Source: Hyphomicrobiales bacterium (GTDB taxonomy: Bacteria > Pseudomonadota > Alphaproteobacteria > Parvibaculales > Parvibaculaceae). From it: a DNA stretch of 59,077 nt. Shown piece after piece: positions 51,496 to 59,077 of the stretch (the stretch's first letter is position 1; each line of letters begins with the position of its first letter). A program made the translations under genes and the position numbers. The DNA lies in the NCBI GenBank assembly GCA_016124805.1, contig WGND01000016.1, forward strand, positions 1 to 59,077, read 5' to 3'. The notes below the pieces were generated by a model. That model was not told the origin of the DNA. It saw only the letters and a list, made by a program, of their open reading frames with translations, and did no database searches.

Positions 51496-51538
51496 GCGCC
51501 CCATATATTGACATAAAAACGGACAATATATGGGGCGC
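51496..51538. promoter_or_regulatory. Long inverted repeat containing the 19-bp element (site 5)
   Basis: GCGCCCCATATATTG (51496-51510) and CAATATATGGGGCGC (51524-51538) are perfect 15-bp inverted arms with a 13-bp spacer. The shared element TTGACATAAAAACGGACAA spans 51508-51526. It sits just upstream of the MFS start. The outer arms go beyond the common element and might bind a second dimer or form a hairpin in the leader. Confidence 0.7.
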
Positions 51539-51738
51539 CGATACGTGTGCTGTCAAGATGAAATCAGGTCGCTGTCTATGCTTTGATGCACTGATCAAGT
51601 TTTCAAAATAACAGTGCGGAAGATATTCCAGTAAAGTTTGTGCGGCGCAAAATAAACCGCGTTTTGTTCAAATCAACGGGCATGGCGCCGTTTTTGCCTT
51701 TCAAACAGTACCCGTGTCACAAGGCCTAACGGCATGCA

Positions 51739-52512
51739 CTATTTCACGCCACGACCCTTCTCCGTCAAAAGCGGCCCGAAAATAATTTCAATAATGAAAT
51801 CGGCGAAGGCATCAATTGTTTTCTCGTCATGAGGATCAATCCCGTAGACCTCTTTAAGCAGCAACGGGCTGCTCATGAAGTAGGACACGCCGCCGACAAC
51901 AAACTGGGTCATGAAAGACATGTTGACGGGTCGCATGAGGCCTTGGGCGACAGCCAGTTCAAACAGGCTGTCGCTGGCTTTCTGAATCGGTTGGACGTGA
52001 TGCTTAATCAGCCATTTCAGGCGCTCGACGCCTGCCCCGGCTTCGTTATTGACCAGGCGTCCGAATTTGCGGTGTCGCGCAACAAAATAGACATAGCGAC
52101 GAACCTGGACCTTGAGCACCGTGACGGGATCAGCGTCAATAAGTTCTTTCTGACTTTGCCGCATGATATTTGCCCAGTCGCTGATGGCATATTCAGCAGC
52201 AGCTCGCCAGAGTTCGTCCTTGTCAGAAAAATAATAATAGATCAGAGGGGACACCACACCGGCCTCACGTCCGATCTGTGTGATTGTTGTGCCATCAAAT
52301 CCGGATTTGGCAAAAAGGGTAAGGGCAGCAGAAACAATACGTTCACGGACGCCTTCCTGACCACCCGGTGCTTTTGGGGGGGTGCTTTTTTCTGAAGCGG
52401 TCTTGGTATTTTTTCTGCCGGCGGATTTGACGGAACCGCGTTTTACGGACGTCGCTTTGGTGGTCTTCGGCATATTTGTCTTTTTTTTGCGTTGTGATGT
52501 GCCTGCCGGCAT
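51739..52512 (-). CDS. TetR family transcriptional regulator (B)
   Basis: A 257-residue regulator. The first 55 residues are a Lys/Thr/Ser-rich tail, unlike ordinary TetR proteins. Then RERIVSAALTLFAKSGFDGTTITQIGREAGVVSPLIYYYFSDKDELW forms the helix-turn-helix domain; its C-terminal ligand domain resembles TetR_C proteins. The start may be 52512 or the ATG at 52473; neither has a strong ribosome site. It lies downstream of, and divergent from, the DUF1302/DUF1329 genes, with site 6 between. The basic tail may add nonspecific DNA contact. Confidence 0.87.
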   Translation of the reverse strand: MPAGTSQRKKKTNMPKTTKATSVKRGSVKSAGRKNTKTASEKSTPPKAPGGQEGVRERIVSAALTLFAKSGFDGTTITQIGREAGVVSPLIYYYFSDKDELWRAAAEYAISDWANIMRQSQKELIDADPVTVLKVQVRRYVYFVARHRKFGRLVNNEAGAGVERLKWLIKHHVQPIQKASDSLFELAVAQGLMRPVNMSFMTQFVVGGVSYFMSSPLLLKEVYGIDPHDEKTIDAFADFIIEIIFGPLLTEKGRGVK

Positions 52513-53069
52513 GCGTCACCATTTTTGTTGGAATGAGCAAAGGAATCGCTGCGTACAAGGCACGCAGATGGGCGAGGAAAATTGGCTGAATTACTTTGTA
52601 TATATCTTCTACAAATCTGTCGAGGAAGTGTCAGAAATACTGACTGAAATATCATTCTGTACACGGCGCGTGCCCGCCAAACCCACAAAACGACAGGCTT
52701 TTATTCTTAATAAAGTACAGGAAAACGCTGGGTAAAATCGTATTTTAAAACTAATGTCCATTTTGTTGACATAATCATAAAAATATATGATGGTACGTTC
52801 AATTCGTTGTCACTGGTTGCTTTTCGTCCCGATTTTCCGGACCTGCAATCAAAATACGGGGCATACGAATAGAACGACAAAAGGTATCCATTTTCACCGG
52901 ATAGCCGTGTCGCTCGGGGGGAGGGAGAGTACCGATGCTGGGCCAGCTTTGATTGTCGGGAGGCAAGTAAGAGCCCTCATCAACAGTATCTTCCGAATAA
53001 TTTCATCGTAACGGGCTTGCGCGAGCAGCTCGAGTGGTCGGCGCTCGTCTCGCCGCAAGGAGGGGAATT
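52513..53069. other. 557-bp divergent intergenic region
   Basis: The region lies between tetR B and the DUF1302 gene. It is AT-rich around 52600-52800 and holds the shared element (site 6). No open frame in it looks like a protein. The distal part (52900-53065) is probably the leader of the DUF1302 message, ending in AAGGAGGGG before the ATG. Confidence 0.5.
52754..52772. promoter_or_regulatory. Copy of the 19-bp element (site 6)
   Basis: ATGTCCATTTTGTTGACAT, ATGTC-N9-GACAT, has the same length and spacing as sites 1 and 3-5 and is the copy whose half-sites are truly palindromic. It is between tetR B and the DUF1302 gene, about 300 bp from the latter. Confidence 0.55.
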
Positions 53070-54764
53070 ATGTCTGGTTCGTGGAAAAAATGCGTTGTTC
53101 CAGCGCTGCTGGGCGTTGTCTTTGCATCGCCTGCAGTCGCGTTTGAGTTCAACTCAGGGGAGCTGCACGGCAATTTCGACACGACAGTGTCGGTAGGCAC
53201 GACCATGCGTGTATCGGGTCGCGATTGCCGTCTCATCGGCACGTCCAATGGCGGCTGTTATGCAAGCGGGACAAATCAGGATGATGGCGATCTCAATTTC
53301 GACAAATATGATTTCACCTCAGCGTCAATAACAATGACGAATGAGCTCGCTGTCGATTGGCAGAATTACGGCGCCTTCTTCCGCGTCAATGCCTATTACG
53401 ATCCGCTGCTGAACAGCGATGGCGGCACGCGCCGGACGAATCTTTCAGACTCGGCCAAGCGCGAAATCGCACGTGGCGTTGATCTGCTCGATGCCTATGG
53501 CTACGGCCTTTTTGATATTGGTGGCCACTCGGTCAGCGTGCGTCTGGGGCAGCAGGCAATCAGCTGGGGCGAAGCTCTCTTCACGATTGGTGGCGTCAAC
53601 CAGATCAATCCGCTTGATGCATCCAAGATACGTCAGGCAGGGTCGGATATTAAGCAGGCCACGATTCCGACGCCAAGCATTGATGTAACGACAAATCTTT
53701 GGAGCGGCGTCAGCCTGGAAACCTATTACCAGTTTATCTGGCGCCAGACGCAGTCTGATCCCGTCGGGACATTCTTCTCAAAATCAGATCCGGCCGGTTC
53801 TGGTGCGCAGGGCATTTTCCTCGCGAGCGATCCCGGTGCAGTCGGGACGGCTGCCTATGCCGCCTATCTTGAGAAAAGGGACAATCGCACACCTCGTCGC
53901 AGCGGGCAGTGGGGTGCCGCCTTGCGTTATTTCGATGACGATCTGGGTGCGGAGCTGGCAGCCTATTACATCCACTACCACCTCAAGACACCCATCATCG
54001 GCTTTACAGGCCGGAAGACGATCAGCCTTCCAGGACCGGTCGTTTCTGTGCGCCCCTATGCCTATTTTGAGGAATATGTCCCGGACATGGATCTCTTTGG
54101 TGCGAGCTTCAACACCTCGTTGTTCGGGTCGGCGCTCGGGGGTGAAATTTCCTATCAGCCGGAACTCGCCGTGCCACTCGCCCAGTCATCGGTGATTGCG
54201 CAGGCGACAGCCGCGGCCGGTGGTGCAGCTCTGATACCGCCCGGCTTCGTTGAGCGCACTGTGCATGGTTATACCTATACCAAAAAATGGCAGGCATCCT
54301 TGACAGATATCGCCGCCTTTGCACCAAGCGATAAATTTTTTGGTCCAGTCGTGCGTGCCATCGGTGCGGACTCTGCCACCATGGCAACGGAAGTGGTGGG
54401 GACGATGTATCCCAATCTGGACAGCTCCAAGTCCTTTGCCGTGCCGGTCAGCAAGACCAAGCCGACGAAATATGCCTGGGGTTATCGGCTTTCAACCTCC
54501 GCAGTCTATCCGACCGCCTTTGGCACCAATGTCACCTTGGCACCATCCATTGCCTTCCAGCACGACGTACAGGGAACAGTACCGGATACACCGGCTGCCG
54601 CGATCCTTGTTGATGACCGCAAGACTCTGACACTTGGGGTGGGCGCGTCATATCTCAGCAGCTGGAGCGGTGGCATCTACTACACAAATTACTTCGGTGC
54701 CGGCGGCGACAATCTGGCGCTTGATCGGGACTTTGTGTCTCTCAGCTTGTCATACGCTTTTTAA
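53070..54764 (+). CDS. DUF1302 family outer-membrane protein
   Basis: About 564 residues from ATG 53070 (MSGSWKKCVVPALLGVVFA), with AAGGAGGGG upstream; the frame opens at 53034. The signal peptide ends SPAVAFEF. The mature start FNSGELHGNFDTTVSVGTTM is the DUF1302 signature. The rest is rich in alternating aromatic and polar residues and ends LSLSYAF, with a terminal Phe, as outer-membrane beta-barrels do. DUF1302 proteins are found with DUF1329 proteins in hydrophobic-compound gene clusters and probably form an uptake channel. No MMPL pump gene lies beside them, which is atypical. Confidence 0.9.
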   Translation: MSGSWKKCVVPALLGVVFASPAVAFEFNSGELHGNFDTTVSVGTTMRVSGRDCRLIGTSNGGCYASGTNQDDGDLNFDKYDFTSASITMTNELAVDWQNYGAFFRVNAYYDPLLNSDGGTRRTNLSDSAKREIARGVDLLDAYGYGLFDIGGHSVSVRLGQQAISWGEALFTIGGVNQINPLDASKIRQAGSDIKQATIPTPSIDVTTNLWSGVSLETYYQFIWRQTQSDPVGTFFSKSDPAGSGAQGIFLASDPGAVGTAAYAAYLEKRDNRTPRRSGQWGAALRYFDDDLGAELAAYYIHYHLKTPIIGFTGRKTISLPGPVVSVRPYAYFEEYVPDMDLFGASFNTSLFGSALGGEISYQPELAVPLAQSSVIAQATAAAGGAALIPPGFVERTVHGYTYTKKWQASLTDIAAFAPSDKFFGPVVRAIGADSATMATEVVGTMYPNLDSSKSFAVPVSKTKPTKYAWGYRLSTSAVYPTAFGTNVTLAPSIAFQHDVQGTVPDTPAAAILVDDRKTLTLGVGASYLSSWSGGIYYTNYFGAGGDNLALDRDFVSLSLSYAF

Positions 54765-54790
54765 TATCGCCGGAAATGGGGAGTAAAATA

Positions 54791-56146
54791 ATGGAAAAGA
54801 ATTTCTTGGGAACGCTCGTGCTGGGGATGGCCCTGGCGGTATCCGGCATCAGTGCTGTGAAGGCAGGTGACATTTCAGATCTCGGCACAACCTTGACGCC
54901 GATTGGTGCCGAGGTCGCGGGGAGCGCCGATGGACGCATTCCGGCTTGGGATGGTGGCATCAAATCACCACCCCCCGGCTGGAAGCCGGGTGAAGAAAGA
55001 CCCAATCCTTATGCATCGGATGCAAAGCTCTTCACGATCAACAAGAGCAATGTGGATCAATATGCCGCCAATCTAACGGCAGGCCAGATCAAGATGCTCA
55101 AGACCTATCCGGGCTACCGGATGGACGTCTATCCGACCCATCGCAGCTGCGCTTATCCGCAGTCGGTCTATGATGACACGCGAAAAAACGCGTCGATCGC
55201 GAAGATCGACCAGGATGGTTTTCTGCTGAATGGCAAGGGAGGCTTTCTCTTTCCCATGCCGAAGTCAGGCGCAGAGGTCATCTGGAACCACAAGATGCGC
55301 TATCAGGGTGTTGTCACGAAGGGTGGCCTTGCAACGGCTACGCTGACCGAAAAAGGGTCGTACACGCAGTCCCGCTCTTATCGGACAAGCTATTCCCTGT
55401 TCAGTGATCCTGAGGTGCCAAGTTACGATGCGATGAAAGGGGTTGCTGTCGAGCAGTTGATTGAGGTGACCGCACCGCCTGTGCTGGCGGGTTCAACAAC
55501 GCTCGTTCGCGAAACACTCTCGGGTGATCGTCAGACATGGCGCTATCTCCCGGCTCAGCGTCGCGTCAGGCAGGTACCGAATTTTACCTATGATACGCCG
55601 GTTGCCGAGTTTGATGGTCTGATCGTGACCGATCAGGTAGGCATGTATAATGGCGCGATGGACAAATATGACTGGAAACTTCTGGGCAAGAAGGAACTCT
55701 ATATTTCCTACAATGACTGGGAACTGAACAGCTCAAAACATCAGTACAAGGATATTTTGACGCCGGTATATCCCAATCCTGATGTCATGCGCTATGAACT
55801 GCATCGCGTCTGGAAAGTTGAGGCGACACTCCGGCCCGGCGCTCGCCACCTCTATAGCCGCCGCGTCTTCTACAGCGATGAGGATAGCTGGCTCATCGCG
55901 GCGACGGAACTTTACGATGGCCGCGGCGAACTCTGGCGCGCTCAGGAAGGTCCCATCGGGGTCGTGTCGGAATTGCCCGCCTGCATCAATCAGGCCCAGT
56001 TCCACTACGATCTGAATGCTGATCGCTATGTCGCTCAGTATCTCAGGAACCAGGAAGCCGATTACCAGTTCTACAGCCAGAAAGACGGCGTGGTGGAAGA
56101 CTCGACCTTCACCCCGAGCTATCTGCGTCAATCCGCCCGCCGCTAA
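54791..56146 (+). CDS. DUF1329 family outer-membrane-associated protein
   Basis: About 451 residues from ATG 54791 (MEKNFLGTLVLGMALAVSG), with GGGAG before it; the frame also opens at 54776. The signal peptide ends at VKAGD. The DUF1329 start LGTTLTPIGAEVAGSADGRI and IPAWDGGI are clear, and the later LPAQRRVRQVPNFTYDTP segment fits the LolA-like fold assigned to this family. It follows the DUF1302 gene by 26 bp and is followed by a strong terminator, so the two form a unit. It probably works with DUF1302 to move a hydrophobic compound through the envelope. Confidence 0.92.
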   Translation: MEKNFLGTLVLGMALAVSGISAVKAGDISDLGTTLTPIGAEVAGSADGRIPAWDGGIKSPPPGWKPGEERPNPYASDAKLFTINKSNVDQYAANLTAGQIKMLKTYPGYRMDVYPTHRSCAYPQSVYDDTRKNASIAKIDQDGFLLNGKGGFLFPMPKSGAEVIWNHKMRYQGVVTKGGLATATLTEKGSYTQSRSYRTSYSLFSDPEVPSYDAMKGVAVEQLIEVTAPPVLAGSTTLVRETLSGDRQTWRYLPAQRRVRQVPNFTYDTPVAEFDGLIVTDQVGMYNGAMDKYDWKLLGKKELYISYNDWELNSSKHQYKDILTPVYPNPDVMRYELHRVWKVEATLRPGARHLYSRRVFYSDEDSWLIAATELYDGRGELWRAQEGPIGVVSELPACINQAQFHYDLNADRYVAQYLRNQEADYQFYSQKDGVVEDSTFTPSYLRQSARR

Positions 56147-56192
56147 GGCAGGGCAGCCAAAGTTTGAATTTACTGGAAGACCCTCCAACTTG

Positions 56193-56223
56193 AGTCCGCC
56201 CTTCGGGGCGGACTTCTTTTTTT
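56193..56223 (+). terminator. Rho-independent terminator after DUF1329
   Basis: AGTCCGCCC (56193-56201), a TTCG loop and GGGCGGACT (56206-56214) make a perfect 9-bp stem, followed directly by TCTTTTTTT. It ends the DUF1302-DUF1329 unit. Confidence 0.95.
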
Positions 56224-56515
56224 GCAGTCTGCCTGCCTGCGTCCCACTTGATTTGAAAGGGACAACCGGCCACAAACGCGAGAGCCGGAAATCACGCGGA
56301 TATATGGAAAGCCGAGCGATATCTGCGCCAATCTCTTTCGCAAAAACAATGGCTTGCGGAATTAGTCCCGACCGGAAACAGGGATATTTTCCGAGTTTTC
56401 ATGCCAGGAACGGAGATAAAACCGGGATAGGGCTCACCCCACAAGGATTTCGGGGAAAGGCTTGCTCTGGCATGCTATGTCTTCTGCATCTGCCGTTTCC
56501 CGTCTGGAGAGTTTC
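56224..56515. other. Intergenic region before the decarboxylase gene
   Basis: About 290 bp with no convincing gene. It must hold the decarboxylase promoter and a leader; I see no clear box or riboswitch. Confidence 0.4.
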
Positions 56516-58807
56516 ATGAAGTTCCGTTTCCCCGTCTTTGTCATTGATGAAGATTTTCGCTCAGACAACTCCTCGGGGTTGGGCATTCGCGCCTTGGCGC
56601 AGGCCATTGAGAAGGAAGATTTCGAAGTGGTGGGGGTGACAAGCTATGGGGATCTTTCCCAATTTGCGCAGCAGCAGTCGCGCGCAAGTGCGTTCCTTCT
56701 ATCGATTGATGATGAAGAATTCAGCGCCGGCCCGGATATCGACCCGGTCGTGTTAAACCTGCGCAGCTTCATTCAGGAAGTTCGCCGGAAAAACCCCGAT
56801 GTGCCGATCTATCTCTATGGCGAGACCAAGACAAGCCGGCATCTGCCCAATGACATTCTGCGCGAGTTGCATGGCTTCATTCACATGTTTGAAGACACGC
56901 CGGAATTTGTGGCGCGTCATATCCTGCGCGAAGCCAAGAGCTATCTGGAAGGCATCCAGCCGCCCTTTTTCAAAGCCTTGCTCGATTATGCGGAAGACAG
57001 TTCCTATTCCTGGCATTGCCCGGGCCATTCAGGTGGCGTGGCATTTCTGAAAAGCCCTATCGGCCAGATGTATCACCAGTTCTATGGCGAGAACATGCTG
57101 CGCGCCGATGTGTGCAACGCGGTAGAAGAGCTCGGTCAGCTGCTGGATCACAATGGCGCCATCGGTGCCTCGGAGCGCAATGCCGCGCGCATTTTCAATG
57201 CGGATCATTGCTTCTTCGTCACCAACGGCACCAGCACCAGCAACAAGATGGTCTGGCATCATACGGTGGCACCGGGAGACGTGGTGGTGGTGGATCGCAA
57301 CTGTCACAAATCCATCCTGCACAGCATCATCATGACCGGCGCCATTCCGGTTTTTTTGAAGCCCACGCGCAATCACTACGGCATCATCGGTCCGATTCCC
57401 CAGAGCGAATTTGAGATCGAGTCCATCAAGGCCAAAATCCGCGCCAATCCGCTTCTCGCCCATATCGACGCCGACACCGTCAAGCCGCGCGTCATGACAC
57501 TGACGCAGTCCACCTATGACGGCGTGCTTTATAATACCGAGACTATCAAGAGCATGCTCGATGGTTATGTGAACAACTTGCATTTCGACGAGGCCTGGCT
57601 GCCGCATGCCGCCTTCCATCCCTTTTACGGCAATTTCCACGCCATGGGCCGCAAGCGCGAGCGGCCTGTGCATTCGGTGACCTATGTCACCCAGTCGATC
57701 CACAAGCTGCTCGCAGGCATCAGTCAGGCAAGCCACGTCCTGGTGCAGGATTCCCAGAACACCAAGCTGGATCGTCACCTCTTCAATGAAGCCTATTTGA
57801 TGCACACCAGCACCAGCCCGCAATACAGCATCATCGCCAGTTGCGATGTGGCCGCCGCCATGATGGAACCGCCCGCCGGCACGGCGCTTGTGGAAGAAAG
57901 CATCGCAGAAGCGCTCGATTTTCGCCGGGCGATGCGCCAGGTCGATGAGGAATTTGGCGAGGATGATTGGTGGTTCGGCGTTTGGGGCCCGGATAAACTG
58001 GTGGAAGAGGGCATCGGCCGTGCGGCCGACTGGGTGCTGAAAAGAACTGACGCTGATGCAGTGCAGTCTTCGGATGGCGAAGACTCATGGCATGGCTTCG
58101 GTGACATGACGCGCGGCTTCAATATGCTGGATCCGATCAAGACGACGATCATCACGCCCGGCTTGAACCTGGACGGGCATTTCGAGGAACTGGGCATCCC
58201 TGCCTCGATCGTCACAAAATATCTGACCGAACATGGCGTGGTCGTGGAAAAGACCGGGCTCTACAGCTTCTTCATCATGTTCACCATCGGCATCACCAAG
58301 GGCCGATGGAATACGCTTCTCGCAGCCTTGCAGCAGTTCAAGGACGACTACGGCAAGAACCAGCCCATGTGGCGTATCATGCCCGAATTCTGTGCCAAGC
58401 ATCCCCGCTATGAGCAGATGGGTCTGCGCGACCTCTGCCAGCATGTCCACGCGCTCTATGCCAAATATGATGTCGCGATCCTCTCAACCGACATGTATCT
58501 GAGCGATCACACACCGGCGATGACACCCAGCGACGCCTTTTCACACATCGCACAGCGGACAACGCAGCGCGTGCCGATTGATGAGCTCGAAGGCCGCATC
58601 ACCACGAGCCTGGTGACGCCTTATCCACCCGGCATCCCGCTGCTGGTGCCCGGCGAGGTCTTCAACCGGAAGATTGTCGAATATCTGAAATTCAACCGCG
58701 AATTTGCGCGCGAATGTCCCGGATTTGAGACGGATATCCATGGCCTGGTGCAGGTCGTCGGCGCTGACGGTGTTGTCTCCTATTTCGCCGATTGCGTCGC
58801 CGCGTGA
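56516..58807 (+). CDS. Orn/Lys/Arg decarboxylase, biodegradative type
   Basis: PLP-dependent decarboxylase of about 763 residues, making a polyamine or diamine from a basic amino acid. The N-terminal wing domain (FPVFVIDEDFRSDNSSGLGI, about 1-130) is followed by SWHCPGHSGGVAFLKSPIG, HCFFVTNGTSTSNKMVWH and the PLP Lys in YVTQSIHKLLAGISQAS (Lys about 397), with LHFDEAWLPHA before it. The C-terminal domain ends near GADGVVSYFADC. I chose ATG 56516, with GGAGAG 6 nt before; the frame opens at 56462. Substrate choice among Arg, Lys and Orn cannot be settled. Long forms of this type may serve acid tolerance or polyamine supply. Confidence 0.93.
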   Translation: MKFRFPVFVIDEDFRSDNSSGLGIRALAQAIEKEDFEVVGVTSYGDLSQFAQQQSRASAFLLSIDDEEFSAGPDIDPVVLNLRSFIQEVRRKNPDVPIYLYGETKTSRHLPNDILRELHGFIHMFEDTPEFVARHILREAKSYLEGIQPPFFKALLDYAEDSSYSWHCPGHSGGVAFLKSPIGQMYHQFYGENMLRADVCNAVEELGQLLDHNGAIGASERNAARIFNADHCFFVTNGTSTSNKMVWHHTVAPGDVVVVDRNCHKSILHSIIMTGAIPVFLKPTRNHYGIIGPIPQSEFEIESIKAKIRANPLLAHIDADTVKPRVMTLTQSTYDGVLYNTETIKSMLDGYVNNLHFDEAWLPHAAFHPFYGNFHAMGRKRERPVHSVTYVTQSIHKLLAGISQASHVLVQDSQNTKLDRHLFNEAYLMHTSTSPQYSIIASCDVAAAMMEPPAGTALVEESIAEALDFRRAMRQVDEEFGEDDWWFGVWGPDKLVEEGIGRAADWVLKRTDADAVQSSDGEDSWHGFGDMTRGFNMLDPIKTTIITPGLNLDGHFEELGIPASIVTKYLTEHGVVVEKTGLYSFFIMFTIGITKGRWNTLLAALQQFKDDYGKNQPMWRIMPEFCAKHPRYEQMGLRDLCQHVHALYAKYDVAILSTDMYLSDHTPAMTPSDAFSHIAQRTTQRVPIDELEGRITTSLVTPYPPGIPLLVPGEVFNRKIVEYLKFNREFARECPGFETDIHGLVQVVGADGVVSYFADCVAA

Positions 58808-58960
58808 GCGCGATAAACGAGGGCGAAACGCGAAATCCTCAGCTCGTCAGAAAACCAACATCCTTAACACGGTCTTAATGCGGCAGGAGAAAGCGAGCAC
58901 CGTCAAACGGTCGGGTACGCGCTTGCCGTCCAGAGAGGGCACCAACACTGTCAGCTTTGA

Positions 58961-59077
58961 TGGCGCCTGTCCTCGGGCCGCGCTGACGCGGACCCGGGGG
59001 ACAGCGACCATGCCCGCATCCGTCAGGTGACCAATAGCAACACGACGCTTTACATCAATGACCCGGCCTCCGGTCTC
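58961..59077 (+). other. Open, protein-like frame running off the right edge, no visible start
   Basis: After a TGA at 58958-58960 the frame reads 39 codons to the edge, containing GDSDHARIRQV and NSNTTLYINDPASGL, which look like a real protein (repeat or adhesin style). There is no good start codon or ribosome site. It may be the 5' part of a gene using a weak start, a decayed gene or chance. The stretch 58808-58960 holds nothing I can support. Confidence 0.25.

Noticed and set aside
44943-52772. TTGACA boxes as plain sigma-70 -35 elements
   Set aside because: Distances to a -10 box are wrong (13-14 bp) at several sites, while the paired half-sites and the 9-bp spacing are constant; an operator explains them better.
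1-59077. CRISPR arrays, tRNA or rRNA genes, insertion sequences
   Set aside because: No regular spaced repeats, cloverleaf-like sequences, rRNA segments or transposase frames were recognised.

Overview
The window looks like the chromosome of a Gram-negative, probably marine or saline alphaproteobacterium. The signs are a fused TRAP-TAXI permease, an intracellular PHB depolymerase with a Cys nucleophile, outer-membrane DUF1302/DUF1329 proteins, a glucosylglycerol (compatible solute) operon, sulfatases, and moderately high-GC codon use. The genus cannot be told from this sequence. I saw no rRNA, tRNA, insertion sequence or CRISPR array.

Layout. (1) 1-10315, minus strand: one tightly packed galactoside operon (GH36 alpha-galactosidase, GH42 beta-galactosidase, galK, galT, galM) that runs on into a TRAP-TAXI transporter cut by the left edge. 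(2) 10420-16964: phaZ, a GST, a DUF1330 protein, an old-yellow-enzyme relative, a dienelactone-hydrolase-like protein and two sulfotransferase-like genes. (3) 16945-21337: a third sulfotransferase, a sugar O-methyltransferase and two glycosyltransferase-like genes, which together suggest surface-glycan decoration. (4) 21997-29987: the most unusual part. Two paralogous lipoyl-domain proteins (one with the lipoylation Lys, one without), E1 alpha and E1 beta of a 2-oxo-acid dehydrogenase without E2 or E3, three SGNH-like proteins in different states of active-site conservation, a GT2 glycosyltransferase and a facing transglutaminase-like protein. Genes of the minus-strand part mostly overlap by 4-14 bp. 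I propose it as an undescribed acyl- or keto-group transfer system acting on a glycan or other cell-surface product. (5) 30034-37171: a MarR regulator divergent from an MFS permease, gpsA, a HAD phosphatase, ggpS (glucosylglycerol-phosphate synthase) and an SSS symporter: make, and probably recapture, glucosylglycerol. (6) 37193-56146: a catabolic block with two sulfatases, three GSTs (one frameshifted), a DJ-1-like protein, a long-chain acyl-CoA synthetase, a tandem DsbA/HCCA-isomerase-like protein, a spinster-type MFS permease, a membrane-anchored ferredoxin-fold protein, DUF1302/DUF1329 and two TetR regulators. Nearly all its promoter regions carry the same 19-bp element, WTGWC-N9-GWCAW, so it reads as one regulon, probably for a hydrophobic sulfate ester. 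(7) 56516-58807: an Orn/Lys/Arg decarboxylase, followed by a poorly defined right edge.

The operon structures, domain motifs and repeats are read directly from sequence. Substrates and the joint function of blocks 4 and 6 are inference.
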